DNA of 64,000 nucleotides from the NCBI GenBank assembly GCA_016285455.1, contig JAEEQS010000002.1, positions 186,001-250,000 of the forward strand, in the 5' to 3' direction. Below the pieces are notes generated by a model. The model ran no database searches. It was not told the DNA's origin and worked only from the letters and a program-made list of their open reading frames with translations. The position numbers and the translations under genes were made by a program. This stretch comes from Bacteroidales bacterium (GTDB lineage: Bacteria > Bacteroidota > Bacteroidia > Bacteroidales > UBA932). Below are positions 7,051 through 14,984 of this stretch, one piece after another. Each line of letters starts with the position of its first letter. Within the stretch, counting starts at the first letter, position 1.

Positions 7051-8797
7051 GTTGTTATCAATCTTGATTCTACATCAAACCACAACTGAGGGAGGGCCAG
7101 GCATGAAACTGACGCAGTTGTTATCAATCTTGATTCTACATCAAACCACAACGAGTAGGAGGCATACAGCACGGTGCTGTTGTTGTTATCAATCTTGATT
7201 CTACATCAAACCACAACCTTGCGCGATGCCAAGAAACTTGAATCAGAGTTGTTATCAATCTTGATTCTACATCAAACCACAACTGCAGGCCTCTTTCCAG
7301 TGCAGCGCGGCTAGTTGTTATCAATCTTGATTCTACATCAAACCACAACTCAGTTCCCCGATAACGCGTTTCGCGTAATCGTTGTTATCAATCTTGATTC
7401 TACATCAAACCACAACTGCAGAACATATTTTCCTGTGGCAGTCTGAGTTGTTATCAATCTTGATTCTACATCAAACCACAACCGATCCAGCAGCACGCTG
7501 TCCGTGCCGTAGGTTGTTATCAATCTTGATTCTACATCAAACCACAACGCTCTCTCGCAAGCTCTGAACGAGCAATAGTTGTTATCAATCTTGATTCTAC
7601 ATCAAACCACAACCCAGGGCGTAGGCGCAGATAGCGCACTTGAGTTGTTATCAATCTTGATTCTACATCAAACCACAACTTCATTGACGAGCGGTATTTC
7701 GGGCCGGACGTTGTTATCAATCTTGATTCTACATCAAACCACAACATAAGGCCGTCGGCTTCGTAGCGGGCCACGGTTGTTATCAATCTTGATTCTACAT
7801 CAAACCACAACCTAAATGAGAAACGAGAGGCGTTGCTTAAAGTTGTTATCAATCTTGATTCTACATCAAACCACAACCGGCACGGTTTCGCGTGAATTTG
7901 GCACGGTGTTGTTATCAATCTTGATTCTACATCAAACCACAACCTTCGTCATAATAATATTCCCGTTCGCATCGTTGTTATCAATCTTGATTCTACATCA
8001 AACCACAACCTTCTGGGTTTGTGCGTCAAAAAAACCAAAGTTGTTATCAATCTTGATTCTACATCAAACCACAACTGGCAACTCAAGCCACCGTGCCGCA
8101 GAATTGTTGTTATCAATCTTGATTCTACATCAAACCACAACTCCTGTTGTGCAATCTGTGGCATAATCGTTGTTGTTATCAATCTTGATTCTACATCAAA
8201 CCACAACCTTCTATATCAAATGTAGTTAGAGGAAAAGGTTGTTATCAATCTTGATTCTACATCAAACCACAACAGAGAGTGCGTATATGGCTGCGCTGGC
8301 CGCGTTGTTATCAATCTTGATTCTACATCAAACCACAACAGGTAGATGTAGTTGGAACCTGCAAGGCCGGTTGTTATCAATCTTGATTCTACATCAAACC
8401 ACAACCCATATTCTATATGTGTTTGAAGTTTTTCGTTGTTATCAATCTTGATTCTACATCAAACCACAACTCGTGCTGCGCCAGTTTGGTGACGGTGGCA
8501 GTTGTTATCAATCTTGATTCTACATCAAACCACAACCCGTTCAAGCGGTTTACCTCTTTGGTAAGGTTGTTATCAATCTTGATTCTACATCAAACCACAA
8601 CCGCCCAGATGATGTTATGTACCAAGAAGGGTTGTTATCAATCTTGATTCTACATCAAACCACAACCGTGCGTGGTGCTTCCCAGAACACAATACGTTGT
8701 TATCAATCTTGATTCTACATCAAACCACAACGGTTATCTCGGCAGCCAGCTCCCGCTTTTCGTTGTTATCAATCTTGATTCTACATCAAACCACAAC
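7051..8797 (-). CRISPR. CRISPR array, type II-C, 27 repeats and 26 spacers
   Basis: The 36-bp repeat (on the minus strand starting GTTGTGGTTTGATGTAGAAT and ending GATTGATAACAAC) occurs 27 times, starting at 7051 and last at 8762, and I see no mismatch in any copy. Spacers are 29-31 bp, mostly 30. The transcribed strand is inferred to be minus, because the tracrRNA anti-repeat pairs with the 5' part of the repeat read that way. The leader end is then at 8797, next to cas2. No spacer visibly matches the rest of the window. The perfect distal repeat is unusual, since distal repeats often decay. Confidence 0.98.
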
Positions 8798-8913
8798 GTA
8801 AGTTAATTTTTCTGCTGAAATACCGCTATTTAGATGCGGTTTATCAAAGCAAAAAACGATATGACAAGGCCTACGAAGTAATGTTTGATGTCAGAATTTT
8901 CATCCAAATATAA
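8798..8913 (-). promoter_or_regulatory. CRISPR leader between cas2 and the array
   Basis: A 116-bp AT-rich stretch between the cas2 stop and the first repeat. It contains a small hairpin (ACCGC and GCGGT, 8822-8840). On the minus strand it has a weak promoter-like pair: TTTG (8845-8848) and TATTTCAG (8815-8822), 22 bp apart. It also holds TTATCA (8841-8846), the half-site found in the repeat and in the higBA operator. Position makes it the leader; the promoter call is tentative. Confidence 0.6.
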
Positions 8914-9252
8914 CTAAAATAACTCTAACTGTTGAGACTCGGCGTTCTTCAGTCCCTCTATCTTTCCCCAGTAGTTTTGCATATCCCCATATTGTTTGTC
9001 CGTTACACTCAGCAAACTTATATTCCCACTTGGCGGAAGAATTCCTTTAACTCTTTTTGTGTGAACCTGAAGACTTTCATAGGAAGCACAATTTCGGACA
9101 TACACGGAAAACTGCATCATCGAAAAGCCGTCACGCATAAGCAATGTGCGAAACTTGGCTGCATTACGGCGTTCGGTTTTCGTGTTTGTCGGCAAGTCAA
9201 AAAAGACAAACAACCACATTATTCTATATTCGTTCAAGCGAATCTCGCTCAT
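8914..9252 (-). CDS. cas2: CRISPR-associated endoribonuclease/integration factor Cas2
   Basis: A 112-residue Cas2, the structural partner of Cas1 in spacer integration. The first strand LFVFFDLP ends with the conserved Asp at residue 19, and RDGFSMMQFSVYVR fits the core ferredoxin-like fold. I chose ATG 9252, which overlaps the cas1 stop by 4 bp (ATGA), instead of the track start at 9369, which would read through the end of cas1. It is the last gene of the cas9-cas1-cas2 operon and lies beside the leader. Confidence 0.95.
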   Translation of the reverse strand: MSEIRLNEYRIMWLFVFFDLPTNTKTERRNAAKFRTLLMRDGFSMMQFSVYVRNCASYESLQVHTKRVKGILPPSGNISLLSVTDKQYGDMQNYWGKIEGLKNAESQQLELF

Positions 9253-10133
9253 ATTGACGGATATACTATAGACTTTGCCTCTCCAGAAAAACATTTGACA
9301 AGAGAGGCCGTAGTCATAGACAACGCCACATCCAACGGACGTTTCATTTTGGGGAAAGAGGTGTCGCAAAACAAAACTTTCACCAATTCACTCTTTACCT
9401 TAGCGTTCAGTTCACATTCCCCTAACATCAGAATGTTATAGACACATTCATCCACAAAAGGACGATAAGGTTCCATTATATCATCTGCCAAAGGAAAGGC
9501 ATTATAACGGTTCCTGTGAAAAATGCCGAATGCTGGAGAGAGTCCAGACCCCATCAAAGCCCTGGCCACGGCGGCACGCAAGATTGCATAACCGTAATTC
9601 AAGACAGCATTAGGATCACCACCTTCTCTATTTCGGATGAAATCCTCTCCAAACAATTGTTTCCAATAGATCCGAGCCGAAGCTCCTTCCTTATTATCTG
9701 AGTCTCCGCTCTTCACATTTCTATAGTAAGGAACTAGCAGATCGCCATCCTTGCCCAGCTTATTAAGTAACTTTGACTGATTCTTAATCTTTGCTTCTAT
9801 TATCTGCTTCCAAATATTCTTCTTAATTGGAAGGCTTGCTTCTATCTGCGAACGGTAAACCTCAGCTTGAACACTATTGGCCTCAAGCGGTTGAAGCATA
9901 CAATGAGGCATCTGATTATTGCCACAAATAATCAACGATGTATTATTGTCAACCAATGCATTCATCAACGGAATGGTAAGAGATATTTGGTTGTTGACAA
10001 TTATCACATAGCCAAGATCCTCAATTGGAACGGAACGGTTGGGAGTATCAGTATCTCTATACTCCACAATAAGCTGGTTATTCTTCAGCGATAGTTTCGC
10101 CGGATTAGAGAAGTATATTGCCTTCTTTAACAT
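9249..10133 (-). CDS. cas1: CRISPR integrase Cas1 (type II)
   Basis: A 294-residue Cas1, the metal-dependent integrase that inserts new spacers at the leader end. Visible motifs are EGASARIYW (with the conserved Glu), the helix LNYGYAILRAAVARAL, GIFHRNRYNAFPLADD (with the catalytic His) and the acidic DDIMEPYRPFVDE. This pattern is typical of type II Cas1. It lies 4 bp after cas9 and overlaps cas2 by 4 bp. No csn2 or cas4 is present, which puts the locus in subtype II-C. Confidence 0.97.
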   Translation of the reverse strand: MLKKAIYFSNPAKLSLKNNQLIVEYRDTDTPNRSVPIEDLGYVIIVNNQISLTIPLMNALVDNNTSLIICGNNQMPHCMLQPLEANSVQAEVYRSQIEASLPIKKNIWKQIIEAKIKNQSKLLNKLGKDGDLLVPYYRNVKSGDSDNKEGASARIYWKQLFGEDFIRNREGGDPNAVLNYGYAILRAAVARALMGSGLSPAFGIFHRNRYNAFPLADDIMEPYRPFVDECVYNILMLGECELNAKVKSELVKVLFCDTSFPKMKRPLDVALSMTTASLVKCFSGEAKSIVYPSI

Positions 10134-10137
10134 AATA

Positions 10138-13100
10138 CTATCGCCTTATGAAATGAATCTTTCCGGAAGGAGAAAGAGTAAAGTCAAAACCTTCGACCAA
10201 TGCATTCAACTGAGTATGTTTCATTCCAATAATAGGACGCAATTCTTCAAAAGACTTGTAAGCTCCTCCTTTTGCCTTTAAATCCTTCATTGATCGTGAT
10301 TCTTGACAATATAATAATGAAAGTGTTCCATATTCATACAAACCACTTACGAGCTGCGAAGACAAACCGATCACCTTATACAATCTCCTTGTCAACTCCT
10401 CCTGGTTTGCCTCATAGATTTCTTCCGGAGTATCCTCATAGAGAAGAACCATTGTTCCTATCTTCAGAACATACTTGAGTTTGTAACCATTATTGTCTTC
10501 ATTTGGAACCATATTGGAAGAAACACCCTCATTAACAGCACCAACAGCGTTTAGATTATTGACCAATTTGAATGAGCGTTTGATCTTTCCTTTTGCATCA
10601 GTTCCTTCGTAAATACCCATACAGTAGTTTCTGTCATTTGCAACATTGAATTGCTGCTTGTACTCAAAACGGGATTTGTCTCGCTGATCTTTGAGATGGA
10701 TAGGATTGGTAACGGAAGGGGTAAAGATTCTCACTTTCTTTATCTGGATGCCCTTTTCCTCATTCATCCAAATAGTGCCAGCCATTGCTTCTTTGAAGCC
10801 TTTCTCCGCTATGGCCTGTTCTATCTTTTGGCGGACTACATCATCTACAATCTTTAAAACATCTGTTTTCTCCAGAGATGAAAGAGGCTTTCGGACGACA
10901 TATTTGATTTCATCACCTCTTTGAATGGCTCCATAAAATGTTTCAAGATGAAGGGCGCCGCGGGCGGTATCTCCTTTTGTCATAAATGGTTTGCCGTCTG
11001 GCCCTTTCTGTATCTCACCTCTTTTCCTCAACAACTTATATGTACGTTTTTTAAGATTGTCTGGTGTATAGTGAGAGACAAGAACTTCTTTGTTAATTCT
11101 CTGCAAATCTTCAGTAAAGGTTGCCCAAGGTTTAGGCATAGTTGGACGTTCTTTTCCAAACCACTTATTTTCTTCTTCTTTGTGGTAGTAATTAGCCATC
11201 TCGGAGTATTCCCTAGGACCTATGCATGCTATCACAATTGCATCAACAGTATGATTAAGGAAAGTGCTACGGTCTTTCTTCTCATCCCCCTGAAGACCCC
11301 ACATCTTGCGGAACTGGGATGTGGTTAAACCTTTAATAGTATAAATATGATTGAATACCGTTCGCAAATAAGGACGTGCATACTTAGAAATAATGCTATT
11401 ATCGACATCCTGATTCTTTCTATAATCAGACGGCACTTCCTTCATTAAAAATTTGCCATATTTGTCTGACAAGTAGTTTCTTTCATATTCCAGCAGTCTG
11501 CGCTTTTGAATAATGGCATCACGCACTTCTTTGGTTGCAGCTCCGCTCCCCTTCAGTTTTTCTATCTGTTCCCTAAGCTCCTCTATTCTTTCTTTTACTG
11601 GTTCAAGCCGGATAAGAATCTCTTGATGATTTGACAATTGAGAAGGAATCTTGTTTTTCTTGACATCTCTATTGAACTTGTTGTTACAAAGAGTCTTGTT
11701 TTCCAAAGCATCTTCTCCTCCTAAGCTTCTTGGAATAGTGTGCTCAATGTCATATTGCGGATTAGAGCCAAGGAACTGAGAAATACCTATTTTTTCTCCT
11801 GTATATAGACATATATGCCTCTGCTCTTTCCATAGTCTATATTTTTCTATATCTGTCTTTGTTGGCTCAGCATTTATACCATTCTCGCGGAAATGCTTCA
11901 ATATTTCTTCGTGATAAAGATTGTTTTCCTTTTCCCTGTCTCGCTGATATCTTTCAAGAGCCTTACGCTTGTTGGCATCGTTAAGAGAACGGCTATATTC
12001 AATGTGAATCTTAGTGTCTTTGTCAACCTCGCCATTCTTTATCAAATCGTTGATAAGTGCTCTCAGCCTAAACAAAGCCCGCATAGCCATAGGATTCTTG
12101 AAGGAATTAGTTCTCGGAGAACCAAGAAAACCTGTGTTAGATTTAGCATAAACATCTATCATAGAAGGATGATAGAGCCTCTCATAATGAGCTGCTCCCA
12201 AATTAAAGTTGTCCATCAGAAACTCTTTAATTCTCTGCTCAGTTGTTTCTTTGGTTGGAGATGGATTATCAACGATGATACCTATCTCTCGTTCTATGAT
12301 TTTACGATTTTCTGAATTGGAAATGATCTCCTTTGGAACAATACTGGCAATGTTGGCCAAAAATACTGCATGAGAATATTTGAAGCCTCTACGCAAAAAA
12401 GCCAGTATCTTATTGATAGCATTTAGGCTAAGTGAAGCATAATCATTTCCGATTGAAATCTTGCTGAATTTTAGAGCATCGTCTTCAGATAGTTGCAATT
12501 TATCTTTAGCCCAGGCTCTTAGCTTTTCATCATCGCTGAAGAAAAACATAGTATGCCATACATCATTTACAATCTGCTCTTTAGTTTTTTCTTTTTTGTC
12601 TAAATATCTAGAAACTATGCCATCTTCCCAATTGTCACCGAAAATATCTTTTAATCCGGCAACGACCGGACAACCAGATACAGATGTAAACATCTTGAAG
12701 TTGAAACGGTAAGGCTTTTCATCTGGATCTTTGTAAAAAGCATACTGTCCTCTAGCTGACAAGGCTTTGGCTATGTCTTCAAACGGAAATTGCTTTTTGC
12801 TCTTGCGGAAGAAAAGCGGAAGGATCTTTACTATTTCCTCAGCATTCAACGGACGCAAATCTTCATCACAAGGAGTCTTAACCTTAATGTTGTTGATGAA
12901 AGACCACATACGAAATTCCTCAAATCGAGGATGAGAAACAGGACATCTGGTTTTCTTAGTCTCAAACTTGCAATGCCCTACAGAGCCCTTCTGCGATTTC
13001 AGAGGTCTTTGGAAGAAGATTGCCCTTTCGAGTTGTTTCTTGATTGAGTCAGAAATTCCTTGAATTTTGCAAATGGCATCAAATTCATCTTTGTAGTGTT

Positions 13101-13737
13101 GTCTAGAAGTATAGTGAGCACGAATCCTTTCTTTTCCGTAGATAGTATAGAAATACTCACCGATATACTTGCAGCCACTTTCTTCAAGAGCTTTATTCAA
13201 AGCGGATATGTCATCTTTAACCTTGCCATTAGATTCTTTTGTATTCTCTTTTCTATTGCTAAGGAAGCCCCTTCGCTGAGAAAGATGATACATAACACGG
13301 CCTAAGATGTATTTATCCTCTTTTTTGGACAAATCAAGCTTTTGGGTTAACGCAAGATGACGATAATAATATGGATTTTTTTGCTCATTATCGTTCGTAC
13401 GCTGCCAAAGCATAAACTCGTCAATCTTTGGATAAATGTTGCGATAACGCCAGTCTGACAACTGTTCTGCAGATAAATAAGGACACCAACCTAAATCTAC
13501 CAACACCTTCAACGTCTCAATTTTTCTTAATCTTCTACGAAATATTCTCCTTCTTGCAGACCTGTATCCAGTACGTTCTGCTGCTTTTGAAGATTCATTT
13601 CCTTTCTCAATTTTAACTCCCTCCTGGAAGATAGATACACCTTTGTCAAATAGTTTGTAGGATCCATCCTGTTGTGTATCAACAATAGCCCAACCTATAC
13701 TGTTGGTTCCTAAATCAAGGCCAAGTATTCTAGACAT
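10138..13737 (-). CDS. cas9: RNA-guided DNA endonuclease Cas9 (type II-C)
   Basis: A 1199-residue Cas9. RuvC-I is LGLDLGTNSIGWA (Asp at residue 8), then the arginine-rich bridge helix RSARRRIFRRRLRKIETL (~60-77), RuvC-II IHIEYSRS (Glu near 578), HNH with DIEHTIPRSLGG (His near 665) and NNKFNRD, and RuvC-III NHTVDAIVIA (near 832). All catalytic residues are present, so it should be active. The size is that of II-C enzymes, which are shorter than SpCas9. I chose ATG 13737 because the LGLDLGT strand then begins at residue 5; the 17 extra residues in the track are not family sequence. The probable promoter lies beyond the tracrRNA, so the leader of its mRNA would be antisense to that RNA. Confidence 0.98.
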   Translation of the reverse strand: MSRILGLDLGTNSIGWAIVDTQQDGSYKLFDKGVSIFQEGVKIEKGNESSKAAERTGYRSARRRIFRRRLRKIETLKVLVDLGWCPYLSAEQLSDWRYRNIYPKIDEFMLWQRTNDNEQKNPYYYRHLALTQKLDLSKKEDKYILGRVMYHLSQRRGFLSNRKENTKESNGKVKDDISALNKALEESGCKYIGEYFYTIYGKERIRAHYTSRQHYKDEFDAICKIQGISDSIKKQLERAIFFQRPLKSQKGSVGHCKFETKKTRCPVSHPRFEEFRMWSFINNIKVKTPCDEDLRPLNAEEIVKILPLFFRKSKKQFPFEDIAKALSARGQYAFYKDPDEKPYRFNFKMFTSVSGCPVVAGLKDIFGDNWEDGIVSRYLDKKEKTKEQIVNDVWHTMFFFSDDEKLRAWAKDKLQLSEDDALKFSKISIGNDYASLSLNAINKILAFLRRGFKYSHAVFLANIASIVPKEIISNSENRKIIEREIGIIVDNPSPTKETTEQRIKEFLMDNFNLGAAHYERLYHPSMIDVYAKSNTGFLGSPRTNSFKNPMAMRALFRLRALINDLIKNGEVDKDTKIHIEYSRSLNDANKRKALERYQRDREKENNLYHEEILKHFRENGINAEPTKTDIEKYRLWKEQRHICLYTGEKIGISQFLGSNPQYDIEHTIPRSLGGEDALENKTLCNNKFNRDVKKNKIPSQLSNHQEILIRLEPVKERIEELREQIEKLKGSGAATKEVRDAIIQKRRLLEYERNYLSDKYGKFLMKEVPSDYRKNQDVDNSIISKYARPYLRTVFNHIYTIKGLTTSQFRKMWGLQGDEKKDRSTFLNHTVDAIVIACIGPREYSEMANYYHKEEENKWFGKERPTMPKPWATFTEDLQRINKEVLVSHYTPDNLKKRTYKLLRKRGEIQKGPDGKPFMTKGDTARGALHLETFYGAIQRGDEIKYVVRKPLSSLEKTDVLKIVDDVVRQKIEQAIAEKGFKEAMAGTIWMNEEKGIQIKKVRIFTPSVTNPIHLKDQRDKSRFEYKQQFNVANDRNYCMGIYEGTDAKGKIKRSFKLVNNLNAVGAVNEGVSSNMVPNEDNNGYKLKYVLKIGTMVLLYEDTPEEIYEANQEELTRRLYKVIGLSSQLVSGLYEYGTLSLLYCQESRSMKDLKAKGGAYKSFEELRPIIGMKHTQLNALVEGFDFTLSPSGKIHFIRR

Positions 13738-13772
13738 AATCAATAAATATTTGTCTATAAAATTAACATTAA

Positions 13773-13803
13773 TTTGCTTTATCAACAAAGTTTGCTACCT
13801 TTG
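13773..13803 (+). promoter_or_regulatory. tracrRNA promoter
   Basis: TTTG (13773-13776), exactly 19 bp, then TACCTTTG (13796-13803): a textbook Bacteroidetes sigma-AB promoter reading rightward, away from cas9. Transcription should start within about 8 bp, just before the anti-repeat. A TTATCA half-site lies in the spacer (13779-13784). Confidence 0.75.
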
Positions 13804-13808
13804 TGTTA

Positions 13809-13887
13809 TAAGATTCTACATCTTATCACAATAAGGCTATATGCCGAAGGTTTTTACCTAAACTCCCGCTTCGGTGGGAGTTTTTTA
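13809..13887 (+). ncRNA. tracrRNA
   Basis: A roughly 79-nt RNA gene divergent from cas9. The anti-repeat contains GATTCTACATC (13812-13822), which pairs over 11 bp with repeat positions 11-21, a short internal loop, and CACAA (13827-13831), which pairs with repeat positions 2-6. Next comes a nexus-like hairpin GGC-TATAT-GCC (13835-13845). Last is a strong intrinsic terminator, stem ACTCCCGC/GTGGGAGT with a TTCG tetraloop and six T (13862-13886). Upstream of the anti-repeat TGTTAT also matches the repeat, so it looks like a decayed repeat copy. Ends are predicted. Confidence 0.9.
13862..13887 (+). terminator. Intrinsic terminator of the tracrRNA
   Basis: An 8-bp stem with one G-U pair (ACTCCCGC with GTGGGAGT) closed by a TTCG tetraloop and followed by TTTTTT. 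On the opposite strand the hairpin is not followed by a T run, so leftward transcription towards cas9 could pass through. Confidence 0.88.
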
Positions 13888-13907
13888 TTGGCAAGGACCT
13901 TCGCGCG

Positions 13908-13943
13908 CAAAGATATTGGAGCCTTTTGACAATTTCTGTCAAA
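13908..13943 (-). promoter_or_regulatory. Promoter/operator cassette A, upstream of the cas9 operon
   Basis: On the minus strand it reads TTTGACA-N5-TGTCAAA-type palindrome, a short variable spacer, then TATCTTTG (a perfect -7 box, 13908-13915). It is aligned without gaps to cassette B at 16005-16040 at 28 of 36 positions. Transcription from here would run leftward across the tracrRNA gene into cas9, giving a leader of about 165 nt. No better leftward promoter is visible between tracrRNA and cas9. Confidence 0.55.
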
Positions 13944-14160
13944 GAATAATATAATTACCCCTGAATTCAATTAGTAAAAGAAACGATAGCCTCCTTTTCA
14001 AGAACGAACTGAATAGAAACAGTAATTTTAACTTACTATAGTTCAGACCTCTGATCCGTTTTATAAATCATCAAACGATTATAAACGATTATATCCGGAT
14101 AAGATTTGGATTGAAAAAGGGAATGGATATAAGTTTGTCTCGATTTAAATGCCATAGACT

Positions 14161-14208
14161 CAAAAATAGTTATCATTTTTGATAATTAATTAACAAATAT
14201 TATATTTG
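14161..14208 (+). promoter_or_regulatory. higBA promoter with overlapping palindromic operator
   Basis: TTTG (14178-14181), exactly 19 bp, then TATATTTG (14201-14208) give a clear promoter ending 10 bp before the higB ATG. The -33 element lies inside the perfect palindrome TTATCA-TTTT-TGATAA (14170-14185). Since HigA-type antitoxins repress their own operons, this is the most likely HigA site. A near-identical copy stands at 6988-7003. Confidence 0.7.
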
Positions 14209-14218
14209 CAGAAATAAA

Positions 14219-14536
14219 ATGACAATAGAATTTGAAAGTGAAAGCCTGTGGGAGTTATACAGCAACGGAACTACTCAAGACAAAACTTATAACAAATTGC
14301 CGAAAGATATCATAACTCGCTACGTAAAAGTTGTGAACTATCTGAAATTAGCAACAAGAATTGAATCCTTGTTTAGAATCAAGAGTCTGCACTATGAGAA
14401 AAAGAAGGGGAATTTGAGTAACATAGAAACCGTATGGATAAATGATCAATACCGATTGCTATTAAAAAGCAGAGCTGGAGAAGCCGGGATCATCAACATC
14501 ATTTTAATTAAAGAAATATCAAAGCATTATGAATAG
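14219..14536 (+). CDS. higB: HigB-like RelE-family toxin
   Basis: A 105-residue basic protein with the size and pattern of HigB mRNA interferases, which cut mRNA on translating ribosomes. RIKSLHYEKKKGNLSNIETVWINDQYRLLLK fits the RelE-fold beta sheet, and the C-terminal EISKHYE is common in this family. It overlaps the antitoxin start by 8 bp, toxin first, which is the higBA order. The gene has its own promoter and operator. The toxin is apparently intact. Identity as HigB rather than another RelE subfamily rests on gene order and the partner. Confidence 0.82.
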   Translation: MTIEFESESLWELYSNGTTQDKTYNKLPKDIITRYVKVVNYLKLATRIESLFRIKSLHYEKKKGNLSNIETVWINDQYRLLLKSRAGEAGIINIILIKEISKHYE

Positions 14537-14918
14537 AATAACACCAAATAACGTTATTGATGAGAGCACGACTCCTTTTATTGCAACACACCCTGGAGAA
14601 TTGATAAAAGACGAGTTGGCGGAAAGAAAAATGACACAGAAACAGCTTGCCGATATTACTGGCATTAAAACATCTATCCTAAGTCAGACAATAAACGGCA
14701 AGCGCTCAATATCTCTGAATATGGCTGTCAAACTTGAAAAAGCTCTTGACATTCCAGCGGATTTATGGATGAATTTGCAAACTCAGTACAACATTGATTC
14801 TGCTAATATCCTCAAGAGGCAGACAAAACAACTTACAGCAACAATCCACCTTCCGGTCCAAGACAGAAATCTCATAAAGGATCTTTCCAGGAAGTTTGGT
14901 TGGGTCTGTTTATTTTGA
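14529..14918 (+). CDS. higA: HigA-family antitoxin (XRE-type HTH)
   Basis: A 129-residue protein. HPGELIKDELAERKMTQKQLADITGI, then LSQTINGKRSIS, is the canonical HigA helix-turn-helix; LEKALDIPADLWMNLQ is equally typical. It should neutralise HigB and repress the operon through the upstream palindrome. The C-terminal ~45 residues form a further charged region. It overlaps higB by 8 bp. The sequence right after the stop is duplicated at the left edge of the CRISPR array. Confidence 0.88.
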   Translation: MNRITPNNVIDESTTPFIATHPGELIKDELAERKMTQKQLADITGIKTSILSQTINGKRSISLNMAVKLEKALDIPADLWMNLQTQYNIDSANILKRQTKQLTATIHLPVQDRNLIKDLSRKFGWVCLF

Positions 14919-14920
14919 AA

Positions 14921-14955
14921 ATACTGAATGCATTGGAAAACAGATGGGGAGATGG
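14921..14955. repeat. Sequence after higA, repeated beside the CRISPR array
   Basis: AATACTGA, CATTGGAAA, CAGATG, GGAG and TGG occur in the same order here and at 7002-7037, with few substitutions and one single-base gap. This is the right-hand half of the higBA flank that forms the putative scar at the left edge of the island. Confidence 0.65.
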
Positions 14956-14984
14956 GTAACGGGGTAGCAAGGTGGTGCTCTTTA

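Larger units (their letters stand above)
13888..14218. other. 331-bp intergenic region between tracrRNA and higB
   Basis: No gene is seen. From left to right it holds the leftward promoter cassette (13908-13943), about 110 bp without visible structure, a direct repeat AAACGATTAT-AAACGATTAT (14073-14092), and the higBA promoter/operator (14161-14208). Part of the direct repeat, AAACGATTATAAACG, recurs inverted with one mismatch at 6790-6804 on the far side of the island. Confidence 0.6.

Noticed and set aside
6975-8647. Many 60-140 residue ORFs in the CRISPR array on both strands
   Set aside because: They are repeats and spacers read as protein (WFDVESRLITT or LSILILHQTTT every 22 residues). 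The array is non-coding.
13738-13808. A closer leftward cas9 promoter
   Set aside because: No TAnnTTTG was found on the minus strand here; only AT-rich sequence and the rightward tracrRNA promoter.
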